Shown here: positions 55,742-63,689 of the stretch, in pieces
Layout: every line of letters begins with the position of its first letter
Position numbering within the stretch: position 1 is the first letter of the stretch
Assembly (NCBI RefSeq): GCF_002304005.1
Contig: NZ_MRCQ01000001.1
Location: forward strand, 558,001-622,000
Reading direction: 5' to 3'
DNA: 64,000 nt
From: Flavobacterium sp. ACN6
GTDB lineage: Bacteria > Bacteroidota > Bacteroidia > Flavobacteriales > Flavobacteriaceae
Program-made: the position numbers and the translations under genes
The notes under the pieces: model-generated
Seen by the model: only the letters and a program-made list of their open reading frames with translations
Database searches by the model: none
What the model was told of the DNA's origin: nothing

Positions 55742-55824
55742 AAGGTTCAAAGGGACAAAGGTTCAGAGGAACAAAGTTTTTTCTCAAGGCTGTAAAACCT
55801 TTGAACCTTTGCCACTTTGAGCCT
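55742..55824. repeat. GGTTCAAAG/CTTTGAACC inverted repeat in the argF-argB gap
   Basis: AGGTTCAAAGGGACAAAGG faces AACCTTTGAACCTTTGCC. The imperfect hairpin fills the gap from just before the argB ATG to just after the argF stop codon. It is closely related to 11402-11479. Confidence 0.85.
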
Positions 55825-55836
55825 TTGCACCTAAAT

Positions 55837-56784
55837 TTACAATTTCTTCAGAATTTTTTGTAAAACTAATTGTGCAGAATATGTTCTGTTATTCGCTTGT
55901 TCTATTACGATTGAATTTTCGCCATCTAAAACTTCGTCGCTTACAATTACATTACGACGAACTGGAAGACAGTGCATGAATTTTCCGTTGTTGGTTAAAG
56001 CCATTTTTTCGGCAGTAACGGTCCAATTTGAATCGCTGTTGGTCACTTTTCCGTAATCGTTGAAGTTACTCCAGTTTTTTACGTAAACGAAATCGGCATT
56101 TTCGAAAGCTTTATCTTGATTGTATTCAATTGTGCAGTCTTTTGTGATTTCTGGACTTAGTTCGTAACCTTCTGGATGCGTGATTACAAAATCCATATTT
56201 TTTTGCAGCTGCATCATTTCTACAAATGAATTGGCTACGGCCTGAGGCAAAGCTTTTGGATGAGGCGCCCAAGAAAGCACTACTTTTGGTTTATGCTTGG
56301 TTTTGAATTCTTCCATCGTAATAGCATCTGCTAAAGACTGCAATGGATGACGAACAGCACTTTCCATGTTGACAATTGGAACTGTAGCGTATTTCAAAAA
56401 TCCTGAAAGAACGGTTTCAGCATAATCTTTTTCCTTATCTACTAAACCTGCAAAAGCACGAATTGCGATAATATCACAATATTGAGAAACCACTTCTGCA
56501 GCTTCTTTGATATGTTCTGAAGCGCCAGAATTCATAACCGCTCCGTCTTCGAACTCCAAAGTCCAGCCTTCGTTGGTAAAATTCATTACCATAACGTTCA
56601 TTCCTAAGTTTAAAGCGGCTTTTTGAGTACTCAAACGCGTTCTTAAACTTGGATTGAAGAATAACATTCCAAGAGTCTTATTCTTTCCTAAACTTTGATT
56701 TTTAAGCGGATTTTTTTTGATTTTTAATGCGCCTTTTACCCATTTTGATAATGAGTTAATGTCTTTTATTGAAATATAGTTCAT
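55837..56784 (-). CDS. argF': N-acyl-L-ornithine carbamoyltransferase (succinyl type likely)
   Basis: 315 residues, collinear with the Bacteroides fragilis enzyme. The carbamoyl phosphate loop is NPSLRTRLSTQKAALN, the C-terminal loop is MHCLPVRRNV, and there is a WAPHPKALPQAVANSF block. The residue before EHI is Ser89; this position is Glu92 in the acetylornithine enzyme of Xanthomonas and Pro90 in the succinylornithine enzyme of B. fragilis, so Ser argues for N-succinylornithine. It makes N-acylcitrulline from acylornithine and carbamoyl phosphate. Confidence 0.93.
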   Translation of the reverse strand: MNYISIKDINSLSKWVKGALKIKKNPLKNQSLGKNKTLGMLFFNPSLRTRLSTQKAALNLGMNVMVMNFTNEGWTLEFEDGAVMNSGASEHIKEAAEVVSQYCDIIAIRAFAGLVDKEKDYAETVLSGFLKYATVPIVNMESAVRHPLQSLADAITMEEFKTKHKPKVVLSWAPHPKALPQAVANSFVEMMQLQKNMDFVITHPEGYELSPEITKDCTIEYNQDKAFENADFVYVKNWSNFNDYGKVTNSDSNWTVTAEKMALTNNGKFMHCLPVRRNVIVSDEVLDGENSIVIEQANNRTYSAQLVLQKILKKL

Positions 56785-56789
56785 TTTTT

Positions 56790-56859
56790 TTTGTTTAATC
56801 GTTTATTTGTTTAACTGTTTATTTGATCAATCGATTAACCGAATTAACGATTAAACAAA
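56790..56859. repeat. TTTGTTTAATCGTT inverted repeat in the proB-argF gap
   Basis: TTTGTTTAATCGTT (56790-56803) is exactly inverted at 56846-56859, with GATCAATCGATTAAC in the loop. The same words occur in the argC-argD gap at 60342-60404. Confidence 0.88.
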
Positions 56860-56867
56860 TAAACATT

Positions 56868-57629
56868 CTACACAATTTTAGTAAAAGGTATTTCGTCTTT
56901 TAATGCTTTTAAAATAAAATTATCATTTAATCCATTTACGATCCAAGTTTCAATATTCGCTGCTTTTGCTATTCCAGCAGCTTCTATTTTGGATTGCATT
57001 CCTCCTGTTCCGTGTGATGATTTTGATTCGCCAATTTCTTTTTCCAAAGTTTTTAAATCATTTACCAATTTGATCGTTTCAGGAATTTCATCGTGAATTG
57101 AATCTTTCGTGTAAATTCCGTTTGTATTAGTGGCAATTATCAGAATATCAACATTTAAAAGAACGGCTGTTAAAGCGGCTAATTTATCATTATCGCCAAA
57201 CCGAATTTCATCTGTGGCAACGGTATCATTTTCGTTGATAATCGGAATGTAATTGTTTTCGACCAAAACGTTTATTGTGTTGACAATATTTACTTTCGAC
57301 TGTTGTTTTTCAAAATCTGAATAAGACAATAAACATTGCGATGTCAATAATCCTAAATCGCTGAAATTTTCATGGAAAATCCGCATTAAATGAGGCTGGC
57401 CAATTGAGGCTAAGGCTTGTTTCAATGCAATTTCTTTTCCTTTACTTTCCAGCTTTACAAATTGTTTTGCCGCCGCGATGGCTCCAGAACTTACAATTAC
57501 AAATTCGTAATCTTTGTTTAAAGCTGCAATCTGCATTCCGAGGTCTTCAATCTTTCCCCGCGAAATATGATTGGTTTCTTTGGTTAAAGTATTACTTCCT
57601 ATTTTTAATAAAATCCGTTTTTTTGCCAT
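56868..57629 (-). CDS. proB: Glutamate 5-kinase, short form without PUA domain
   Basis: 253 residues from the ATG at 57629 (MAKKRILLKIGSNTLTKE). It is an amino-acid-kinase fold with KIGSNTL, IINENDTVATDEIRFGDNDKLAALTA and the GTGGMQSKIEAA segment. Standard ProB is about 367 residues with a C-terminal PUA domain; here the protein ends after the kinase domain, which is common in Bacteroidota. It makes glutamyl phosphate for proline. It sits inside the arginine set after proA. Confidence 0.93.
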   Translation of the reverse strand: MAKKRILLKIGSNTLTKETNHISRGKIEDLGMQIAALNKDYEFVIVSSGAIAAAKQFVKLESKGKEIALKQALASIGQPHLMRIFHENFSDLGLLTSQCLLSYSDFEKQQSKVNIVNTINVLVENNYIPIINENDTVATDEIRFGDNDKLAALTAVLLNVDILIIATNTNGIYTKDSIHDEIPETIKLVNDLKTLEKEIGESKSSHGTGGMQSKIEAAGIAKAANIETWIVNGLNDNFILKALKDEIPFTKIV

Positions 57630-57640
57630 GTCTTTTATTT

Positions 57641-57845
57641 TTGCCACGAAGGCGCTAAGGCACTAAGTCATTTTTAGCGCAAAGGGCGCAAGGTTTTTTT
57701 ATTGTTTGTGTTTACAAATGATAAGTTGCAAAGCTTTGTCTTTAAATAAATTCCAAATTTTATCCCGAAGCCTCGGGACCAAATTCCAATAATCTGAAAT
57801 CAAAAATCGTTAATAATCAATCTAAAATCTACACTCTAAAATCTA
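57641..57845. repeat. CGCTAAGG words, TCCCGAAG palindrome and CTAAAATCTA words in the proA-proB gap
   Basis: Words CCACGAAGGCGCTAAGGCAC and TTTTAGCGCAAAGG at 57641-57690 partly invert. TCCCGAAGCCTCGGGA at 57763-57778 is a near-perfect palindrome matching that at 1042-1057. CTAAAATCTA words repeat at 57818-57845. Confidence 0.75.
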
Positions 57846-57847
57846 AA

Positions 57848-59041
57848 TTATCTTATCTGCCCTTCTCCGTATACATACCATTTATTTGTAACCAAATGCT
57901 GTAAACCAATTGGTCCGCGCTGATGCAATTTATCTGTACTTATCGCTAATTCACCACCTAAACCAAATTGTCCACCGTCTGTAAAACGGGTTGAAGCATT
58001 TTGGTAAACTGCTGCTGCATCTACGGCATCCATAAATTCTTGTGCAGCTTTATCATCTTTTGTAATAATTACTGCCGAATGCCCGCCGCAATATTTATTA
58101 ATTTTTTCAATTGCATTTTCCTCAGAATCAATTGTTCCGATTACGATTTTATAATCTAAAAACTCTTCGTACCAAATATTTTCATTTTGAAGTGTTTCTG
58201 TATCTTCAAAATTCTCAAGAGATTTATCAACGATTACTTCAACTTTATGTTCTTTTAATTCTTCAATTAAAATAGCCGTAAATCCTTCAAAATTTGGCAG
58301 TTTAGAATCGATTAAAACTTTATCAACTGCATTACAAGCCGAGATTTTAGATGTTTTGGCATTCAAAATTATTTTTAAAGCCAAATCTGTATCAGCATCT
58401 TTATGAACGTATACAAAATTATTGCCACGTCCGCTTACTATAACTGGGCAGGTTGCGTGTGCTTTTACAAACTCAATTAGTTTTTCTCCTCCTCTTGGAA
58501 CAATTAAATCTACTTTTTGAGTTGGTTTTTCTAAGAAAGCCTGAGTTTCTGCACGATTAAAATTTAAATATTCAACCCAGTCTTTTAAAACTCCGTTTTC
58601 TTCTAAAGCTTTGTGCCAAAGACTCACAATCTTTAAATTTGATTGTAAAGATTCTTTTCCACCTTTTAATAAAATCTTATTTCCAGATTTAAAAGCAATT
58701 CCGCCCGCTTCAATTGTAACGTCTGGGCGAGATTCGTAAATAATTAAGATCGTTCCGAAAGCTGCAGTCTTATTTATAACTTTTATTCCATTATCATGTG
58801 TAAAATGAAAACGCTCAACGCCAACCGGATCTTCCTGAGAAGCCAATTGATTCAATGATAAAATCATCTCATCGACTTTTTTATCATCTACTTTTAAACG
58901 TTCTTCCATCGCTAAATCTGAACCGTCGTAATAGGCAAGATCTTCCTGATTTGTTAAGATAATCTCATTCCGCTCCTGCTCGACCAGCTTTGCCATAGTT
59001 CGCAAAACCGCATTGCGTTTTTCAATTGATAATGGATTCAT
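57848..59041 (-). CDS. proA: Gamma-glutamyl phosphate reductase
   Basis: 397 residues of the aldehyde-dehydrogenase-like fold. Cofactor phrases are YESRPDVTIEAGGIAFKSGN and LIVPRGGEKLIEFV, with the catalytic Cys in TSKISACNAVDKVLID. The end GLGGELAISTDKLHQRGPIGL is typical for ProA. It reduces glutamyl phosphate to the semialdehyde for proline. It lies between argD and proB; proC is not in the window. Confidence 0.95.
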   Translation of the reverse strand: MNPLSIEKRNAVLRTMAKLVEQERNEIILTNQEDLAYYDGSDLAMEERLKVDDKKVDEMILSLNQLASQEDPVGVERFHFTHDNGIKVINKTAAFGTILIIYESRPDVTIEAGGIAFKSGNKILLKGGKESLQSNLKIVSLWHKALEENGVLKDWVEYLNFNRAETQAFLEKPTQKVDLIVPRGGEKLIEFVKAHATCPVIVSGRGNNFVYVHKDADTDLALKIILNAKTSKISACNAVDKVLIDSKLPNFEGFTAILIEELKEHKVEVIVDKSLENFEDTETLQNENIWYEEFLDYKIVIGTIDSEENAIEKINKYCGGHSAVIITKDDKAAQEFMDAVDAAAVYQNASTRFTDGGQFGLGGELAISTDKLHQRGPIGLQHLVTNKWYVYGEGQIR

Positions 59042-59096
59042 AATTTCTAGTTGGTTGGTTGTTTTTTGGTTGTTTCTTTTTATCGAAACTTATTGA

Positions 59097-59178
59097 TACC
59101 TAACAGGTTTTGGAAACCTGTTAGGATATTATACTTTGTGTTTCTAAACCTGACGGGTTTTAAAAACCCGTCAGGTTT
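59097..59178. repeat. Two REP-like palindromes in the argD-proA gap
   Basis: CCTAACAGGTTT...AAACCTGTTAGG (about 59097-59125) is followed by AAACCTGACGGGTTT...AAACCCGTCAGGTTT (about 59146-59178). Both are almost perfect GC-rich hairpins with the shared scheme CCTRAC(A/G)GG, and together fill most of the 150-bp gap. Confidence 0.9.
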
Positions 59179-59191
59179 AATGTAACGAGAA

Positions 59192-60331
59192 TTAGTTTTT
59201 TAATTCTTCTAAACTTTCTTTTAAAGCTTTTACAAACGTATCAATATCAGATTTTTTTACTGTTAATGGAGGTAAAATTCTAAGCAGATTTTTATTGTTT
59301 GCACTTCCAGTAAAAATGTGTTTTTCGATAATCAGTTTTTTTCTTAAAGCTGCAACATCAAAATCAAATTCTACTCCAAGCATTAATCCTCTTCCTTTTA
59401 CTTGTTTGATGCCTTCAACTTCTTTGATTTTCTCTAAGAAATATTCATAAACTTCGTTTACATTCTTTTGTAAATCTAGTTTTTCCATTACATCTAAAAC
59501 TGCAATTCCCGCAGCACAAGACAAATGGCTTCCGCCGAAAGTTGTTCCTAATAATCCGAAACTTGCTTCAAATTTTGGAGAAATTAAAATCGCCCCAACT
59601 GGAAATCCATTCCCCATTCCTTTTGCAACCGAAATAATATCAGCGTTGATTCCGTGATGCTGGAAAGCAAAAAATTTCCCGCTTCTTCCGTATCCTGATT
59701 GTACTTCATCTAAAATCAAAACAACATCGTGTTTTTTACACGCTTTTTCTAAAGCCTGAAAAAATTCAGTTGTTCCTTGGTCTAAACCTCCAACTCCTTG
59801 AATTCCTTCGATAATTACTGCTGTAACATCTCCTTTAGCCAATTCAGCTTCAACTAATTCAATTTGGTTTAAAGGTAAAAAAGTAACAACTTGCTGTGCA
59901 TTGATTGGTGCCACAATTTTTTTATTATCTGTAACGGCAACTGCTGCAGAAGTTCTTCCGTGGAAAGAATTATCAAAAGCAATAACTCTTGATTTTCCGT
60001 TGTGGAAAGAAGCTAATTTTAAAGCATTTTCATTGGCTTCAGCACCAGAACTGCATAAAAACAATTCATAATCTTCTAAACCTGAAAGTTTTCCTAATTT
60101 CTGAGCCAATTCTACCTGCAAAGGATTCTGAATTGCATTAGAATAAAATCCTAAATGGTCTAATTGATTTTTTAATTTTGATACATAATCTGGCTGTGTG
60201 TGTCCAATCGAAATCACACCATGTCCGCTGTATAAATCTAAATATTCTACTCCTTTGTCGTCGTAAATTGTACAATCGATAGCTCTTACTGGAGTTATGT
60301 CATATAATGGGTAAACGTTGAATAAGTTCAT
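59192..60331 (-). CDS. argD: Acylornithine aminotransferase
   Basis: 379 residues of the class III aminotransferase fold. Key segments are SGHGVISIGH, CSSGAEANENALKLA, ILDEVQSGYGRSGKFFAFQH and the PLP lysine in IISVAKGMGNGFPVGA. It converts N-acylglutamate semialdehyde to N-acylornithine. It follows argC after an 80-bp gap with an inverted repeat. Ornithine aminotransferase is a close relative, but the pathway context supports argD. Confidence 0.94.
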   Translation of the reverse strand: MNLFNVYPLYDITPVRAIDCTIYDDKGVEYLDLYSGHGVISIGHTQPDYVSKLKNQLDHLGFYSNAIQNPLQVELAQKLGKLSGLEDYELFLCSSGAEANENALKLASFHNGKSRVIAFDNSFHGRTSAAVAVTDNKKIVAPINAQQVVTFLPLNQIELVEAELAKGDVTAVIIEGIQGVGGLDQGTTEFFQALEKACKKHDVVLILDEVQSGYGRSGKFFAFQHHGINADIISVAKGMGNGFPVGAILISPKFEASFGLLGTTFGGSHLSCAAGIAVLDVMEKLDLQKNVNEVYEYFLEKIKEVEGIKQVKGRGLMLGVEFDFDVAALRKKLIIEKHIFTGSANNKNLLRILPPLTVKKSDIDTFVKALKESLEELKN

Positions 60332-60341
60332 TTTTGTTTTT

Positions 60342-60404
60342 GTTTAATTGTTTAATCGTTGATTTGTTTAATCGATTAACCGAATAAACGATTAACCACA
60401 TAAT
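60342..60404. repeat. GTTTAATCGTTGATTTGTTT inverted words in the argC-argD gap
   Basis: TTAATCGTT (60352-60360) inverts to AACGATTAA (60387-60395). GTTGATT and AATCAAC at the ends, and TTTAATCGATTAA in the middle, also pair. It is a relative of 56790-56859. Confidence 0.8.
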
Positions 60405-60411
60405 CAACAAT

Positions 60412-61389
60412 TTAAAATCCGCTTGGTTTCAAATGTAAACCGGTGGTTTCTTCTAATCCGAACATTAAATTCATGTTTTGAATTGCTTGTCCTGAAGCAC
60501 CTTTGGTTAAGTTATCTATGATTGATGTTATTAAAACCCGGTTTCCTTTTTTCAATAAACTGATGATACATTTATTCGTCTGCACCACTTGTTTCATGTT
60601 GATGTTTGTTGTGGTAACTGTCACGAAAGGTTCGTTTTTATAGAAATCTTCGTATTTAGCAACCAATTGTTCCAAACTATCATCTGAAAGAGTATATAAT
60701 GTTGCAAAAATTCCTCTTGGAAAATCTCCTCTATTTGGAATAAAAAGCAATTCGCTTTCAAAATCATCCTGCAATTGCACTAAACTTTCTCCAATTTCTC
60801 CTAAATGCTGGTGTTCAAAAGCTTTGTAATGCGACATATTATTGTTTCTCCAGCTAAAATGTGAAGTTTCAGATAAACTTACACCTGCGCCCGTACTACC
60901 TGTAGTAGCATTAATATGAACATCATTGTTCAATAAATTATGTTTTGCTAAAGGCAACAAAGCCAATTGAATAGCTGTAGCAAAACAACCTGGATTTGCA
61001 ATATAATTTGCTTTTTTAATTTCTGCTTTATTCAATTCAGGCAAACCATACACAAAATCTTTTCCTTCAAAATGAGCATCTTTATTCAATCTGAAATCGT
61101 TTCCTAAATCGATAATTTTAGTGTGGCTTGCGAATTTATTGTCTTGTAAAAAAGAAATTGATTTTCCGTGTCCCAAACATAAAAATACCACATTTACTTC
61201 TGGATTTATGACATCAGTAAAATTCATTTCGATATCGCCCATCAAATCGTGGTGCGCCACAGAAAGTGGTTTTCCAGCATTTGTAGTACTGTAAACAAAA
61301 TCGATGTTTACTTTTGGGTGATACATTAAAATTCTGATGAGTTCTCCAGCCGTGTAGCCTGAACCACCAATTATTCCGACATTAATCAT
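60412..61389 (-). CDS. argC: N-acyl-gamma-glutamyl-phosphate reductase
   Basis: 325 residues. The NADP motif GIIGGSGYTAGELIRIL starts the protein, and the catalytic Cys lies in YIANPGCFATAIQLALLPL. The segment GTSGAGVSLSE-like block TGSTGAGVSLSETSHF follows. It reduces acylglutamyl phosphate to the semialdehyde. It overlaps argG by 8 bases, indicating tight coupling. Confidence 0.96.
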   Translation of the reverse strand: MINVGIIGGSGYTAGELIRILMYHPKVNIDFVYSTTNAGKPLSVAHHDLMGDIEMNFTDVINPEVNVVFLCLGHGKSISFLQDNKFASHTKIIDLGNDFRLNKDAHFEGKDFVYGLPELNKAEIKKANYIANPGCFATAIQLALLPLAKHNLLNNDVHINATTGSTGAGVSLSETSHFSWRNNNMSHYKAFEHQHLGEIGESLVQLQDDFESELLFIPNRGDFPRGIFATLYTLSDDSLEQLVAKYEDFYKNEPFVTVTTTNINMKQVVQTNKCIISLLKKGNRVLITSIIDNLTKGASGQAIQNMNLMFGLEETTGLHLKPSGF

Positions 61390-62575
61390 GATCCAATTGA
61401 TTTACAGATGAAAATATGTTTTGTGCATTTCCTAGAATTTTGATAAATCCTTTTGCATCGTCAGACGTCCATGCATTGTTCATTTCTCCATATTGACCAA
61501 AACCTGTGTTCATCAAATCATTTTTAGATTCGATTCCGTCAAGTGAGAAATGGTATGGTTTTAAAGAAACTGTTACAGTTCCGTTTACCGTTTTCTGAGT
61601 GTCTTGCAAAAACGTTTCGATGTTTCTCATAACTGGATCTAAAAACTGACCTTCGTGAAATAACATTCCGTACCAGTTTCCTAGTTGTTCTTTCCAGTAT
61701 TGCTGCCATTTTCCCAGCGTATGTTTCTCTAATAAATGGTGTGCTTTAATGATGATTAACGGAGCAGCGGCTTCAAAACCAACTCTTCCTTTAATTCCGA
61801 TAATTGTATCTCCAACGTGAATATCTCTACCTATTGCGTAAGCATTTGCCAGTTTTTCAAGAGCTACAATGTTATTGGATGGTTTATCCGTTTTACCGTT
61901 TATTCCAACTAATTCTCCCTGTTCAAAATGCAATCTTACTTTCTCTTCTCCTTCTTTTTGTAATTGCGAAGGATAAGCATCACTTGGCAAAGGCTGACTT
62001 GAAGTTAAAGTTTCTTTTCCTCCAACACTTGTGCCCCAAAGTCCTTTATTGATCGAATATTGTGCTTTTTCCCAAGAATAGTGAACTCCGTTTTGAGCCA
62101 GATAATCTACCTCTTCTTGTCTTGATAATTTTAAATCTCTAATTGGCGTAATGATTTCAATTTCCGGAGCAATAGTTTGGAAAATTAAATCAAAACGAAT
62201 TTGGTCATTTCCTGCGCCTGTACTTCCGTGTGCGATCGCGCTTGCTCCTACTTTTTTAGCGTATTTTATAGCTTCAATTGCTTGAAAAACACGCTCTGCA
62301 CTCACTGATAACGGATAAGTATTGTTTTTTAATACGTTTCCGAAAATCAAATATTTTATAGCTTTATCATAATATTTATCTACGATTGTAAGGTTTGCGT
62401 GCTGTGCGCTTCCTAATTCGTAAGCTCTTTTTTCAATAGCTGATAATTCTTCTGCGTCAAATCCTCCTGTATCAACAAGTACAGTATGAACTTCGTATCC
62501 TTTTTCATTTTTTAAATATTTCAAACAATACGAGGTATCCAATCCTCCGCTATAAGCTAATACTACTTTTTTCAT
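61382..62575 (-). CDS. argG: Argininosuccinate synthase
   Basis: 397 residues. The ATP PP-loop is VLAYSGGLDTSYCLKYL, followed by IAHGSTGAGNDQIRFD and YSINKGLWGTSVGG. It joins citrulline and aspartate to argininosuccinate with ATP. It is the second gene of the operon, 55 bp after the GNAT and overlapping argC by 8 bases. Confidence 0.96.
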   Translation of the reverse strand: MKKVVLAYSGGLDTSYCLKYLKNEKGYEVHTVLVDTGGFDAEELSAIEKRAYELGSAQHANLTIVDKYYDKAIKYLIFGNVLKNNTYPLSVSAERVFQAIEAIKYAKKVGASAIAHGSTGAGNDQIRFDLIFQTIAPEIEIITPIRDLKLSRQEEVDYLAQNGVHYSWEKAQYSINKGLWGTSVGGKETLTSSQPLPSDAYPSQLQKEGEEKVRLHFEQGELVGINGKTDKPSNNIVALEKLANAYAIGRDIHVGDTIIGIKGRVGFEAAAPLIIIKAHHLLEKHTLGKWQQYWKEQLGNWYGMLFHEGQFLDPVMRNIETFLQDTQKTVNGTVTVSLKPYHFSLDGIESKNDLMNTGFGQYGEMNNAWTSDDAKGFIKILGNAQNIFSSVNQLDHD

Positions 62576-62630
62576 TTTTTATAATTTAGGCTAATACTTT
62601 CGTATGTAGCAGTTTGAGATTTCTTTTTGA

Positions 62631-63278
62631 TTAAATTTTAAATAAAAAAATAAACGACAATATTTTGTTTAAGAATAAAGCCTGCTTAATTTTTTTAAGT
62701 CTGCTTAAAACAGCCTCGTTAAAAGGATGTCTTGGCGGTGTTTTTTGTTTTTCTTTGGGGTCGTATAACATTCCGGTACAAAGGCACATTTTGTTTTCTT
62801 TGCTTTGCAGAATAGGAAAATTGGTACAAGTTTTACAGCCTGCCCAAAAGCTTGGATCAGTTGTAAGTTCTGAGAACGGAACTGGTTTATAACCCAATTC
62901 TGAATTAATTTTCATTACAGCAAGACCCGTTGTAATTCCAAATATTTTAGCATCTGGATATCTCTTCAAAGAATAATCAAAAACTTTTGATTTTATCTTT
63001 TTCGCCAAACCTAAACTTCTATAGTCAGGATGTACAATTAATCCCGAATGTGCCACGAATTTTCCGTGCTGCCAGCTTTCGATATAACAAAAACCAGCAA
63101 ATTTCCCGTCTGCCAGAGCAATCATTGCATCACCATTCGACATTTTTTTCTGAATGTACTCAGGAGTTCTTTTAGCAATCCCTGTACCTCTCAGCAAGGC
63201 AGATGATTCTATCGTATCGCAGATTTCTTGTGCGAATTTGAAGTGTTCTTCCTGGGTAACCACAATAGAGATCTTCAT
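62631..63278 (-). CDS. GNAT acyltransferase heading the arginine operon, likely N-acylglutamate synthase
   Basis: 215 residues. The acyl-CoA motif is LIVHPDYRSLGLAKKI (about 79-96), followed by a C-terminal extension with Cys148, Cys151, Cys165 and Cys167 (CKTC...CLC), a possible zinc site that most GNATs lack, and a hydrophobic end. No ArgA or ArgJ is encoded in the set, yet every other step is. Conserved GNAT genes at this position in Bacteroidota have been proposed as N-acyl(succinyl)glutamate synthases, which fits here. It is the promoter-proximal gene, 55 bp before argG. Catalysis is inferred, not shown. Confidence 0.85.
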   Translation of the reverse strand: MKISIVVTQEEHFKFAQEICDTIESSALLRGTGIAKRTPEYIQKKMSNGDAMIALADGKFAGFCYIESWQHGKFVAHSGLIVHPDYRSLGLAKKIKSKVFDYSLKRYPDAKIFGITTGLAVMKINSELGYKPVPFSELTTDPSFWAGCKTCTNFPILQSKENKMCLCTGMLYDPKEKQKTPPRHPFNEAVLSRLKKIKQALFLNKILSFIFLFKI

Positions 63279-63434
63279 TTCAATAATTGAAGTTAGAGTT
63301 AAAAATTAAAGAATACTGTTTAGTTTGAAATCTAGAATTGAATCCAATAAAATTAAGCAAAATAGAAGTAACATTCTCAAAATCAAAAAGTTGATTAAGA
63401 AAATCTACAAAATAATAAATACTTTTAGGATATG

Positions 63435-63451
63435 TTTGTCCAATGGACAAA
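63435..63451. promoter_or_regulatory. 17-bp palindrome in the arginine leader
   Basis: TTTGTCCAATGGACAAA is a perfect dyad around one central base. It is about 150 bases downstream of the predicted start of transcription and about 160 bases before the GNAT start. It could be a protein operator or a hairpin in the leader RNA. Confidence 0.5.
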
Positions 63452-63480
63452 TTATGTGATTTCAAAATGAAAAATGGATA

Positions 63481-63600
63481 TGAATAAATATACGGCTATA
63501 AAACTCAGTGAATACTATAGAGATAGTATCCGTACTTCGGGAGAAGTACTAGGTGAGTTTGTCCGTGACAAAAAAGTTGTATGTAAACTTATTTTATTCA
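63481..63600 (-). promoter_or_regulatory. Structured 5' leader of the arginine operon (three-way junction)
   Basis: In the minus-strand RNA, TGAATAAA (63593-63600) can pair with TTTATTCA (63481-63488). Inside it AAACTCA (63554-63560) pairs with TGAGTTT (63501-63507), and this encloses two perfect 7-bp hairpins: GTACTTC/GAAGTAC (63532-63549, 4-base loop) and ATACTAT/ATAGTAT (63512-63529, 4-base loop). The fold begins at the predicted transcription start, as expected for a cis-acting RNA. No known riboswitch is recognised. Confidence 0.55.
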
Positions 63601-63606
63601 TCGGTG

Positions 63607-63635
63607 CAAAAGTACACTATTTTTTTATTTCCAAA
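63607..63635 (-). promoter_or_regulatory. Promoter of the arginine operon
   Basis: On the minus strand TTTTG (63632-63636) is followed after 17 bases by TACTTTTG (63607-63614), matching TTG-N17-23-TAnnTTTG. Transcription should start near 63600, leaving a leader of about 320 bases before the GNAT start. Confidence 0.7.
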
Positions 63636-63689
63636 ACAAAAAATTAAAATTCTAACATTTTTTTTTGGTTTTGTTAATATACACAAAAA

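Noticed and set aside
63280..63465. 61-codon minus-strand frame upstream of the GNAT as a leader peptide
   Set aside because: Composition is that of AT-rich spacer (rich in Phe, Asn and Ile), arginine codons are almost absent, and it runs into the GNAT start without a plausible function.
63480..63647. Plus-strand 55-codon reading frame as a gene
   Set aside because: It lies over the predicted arginine promoter and leader structure on the other strand. Its last third is AT-rich spacer, and no matching plus-strand promoter with both boxes was found.
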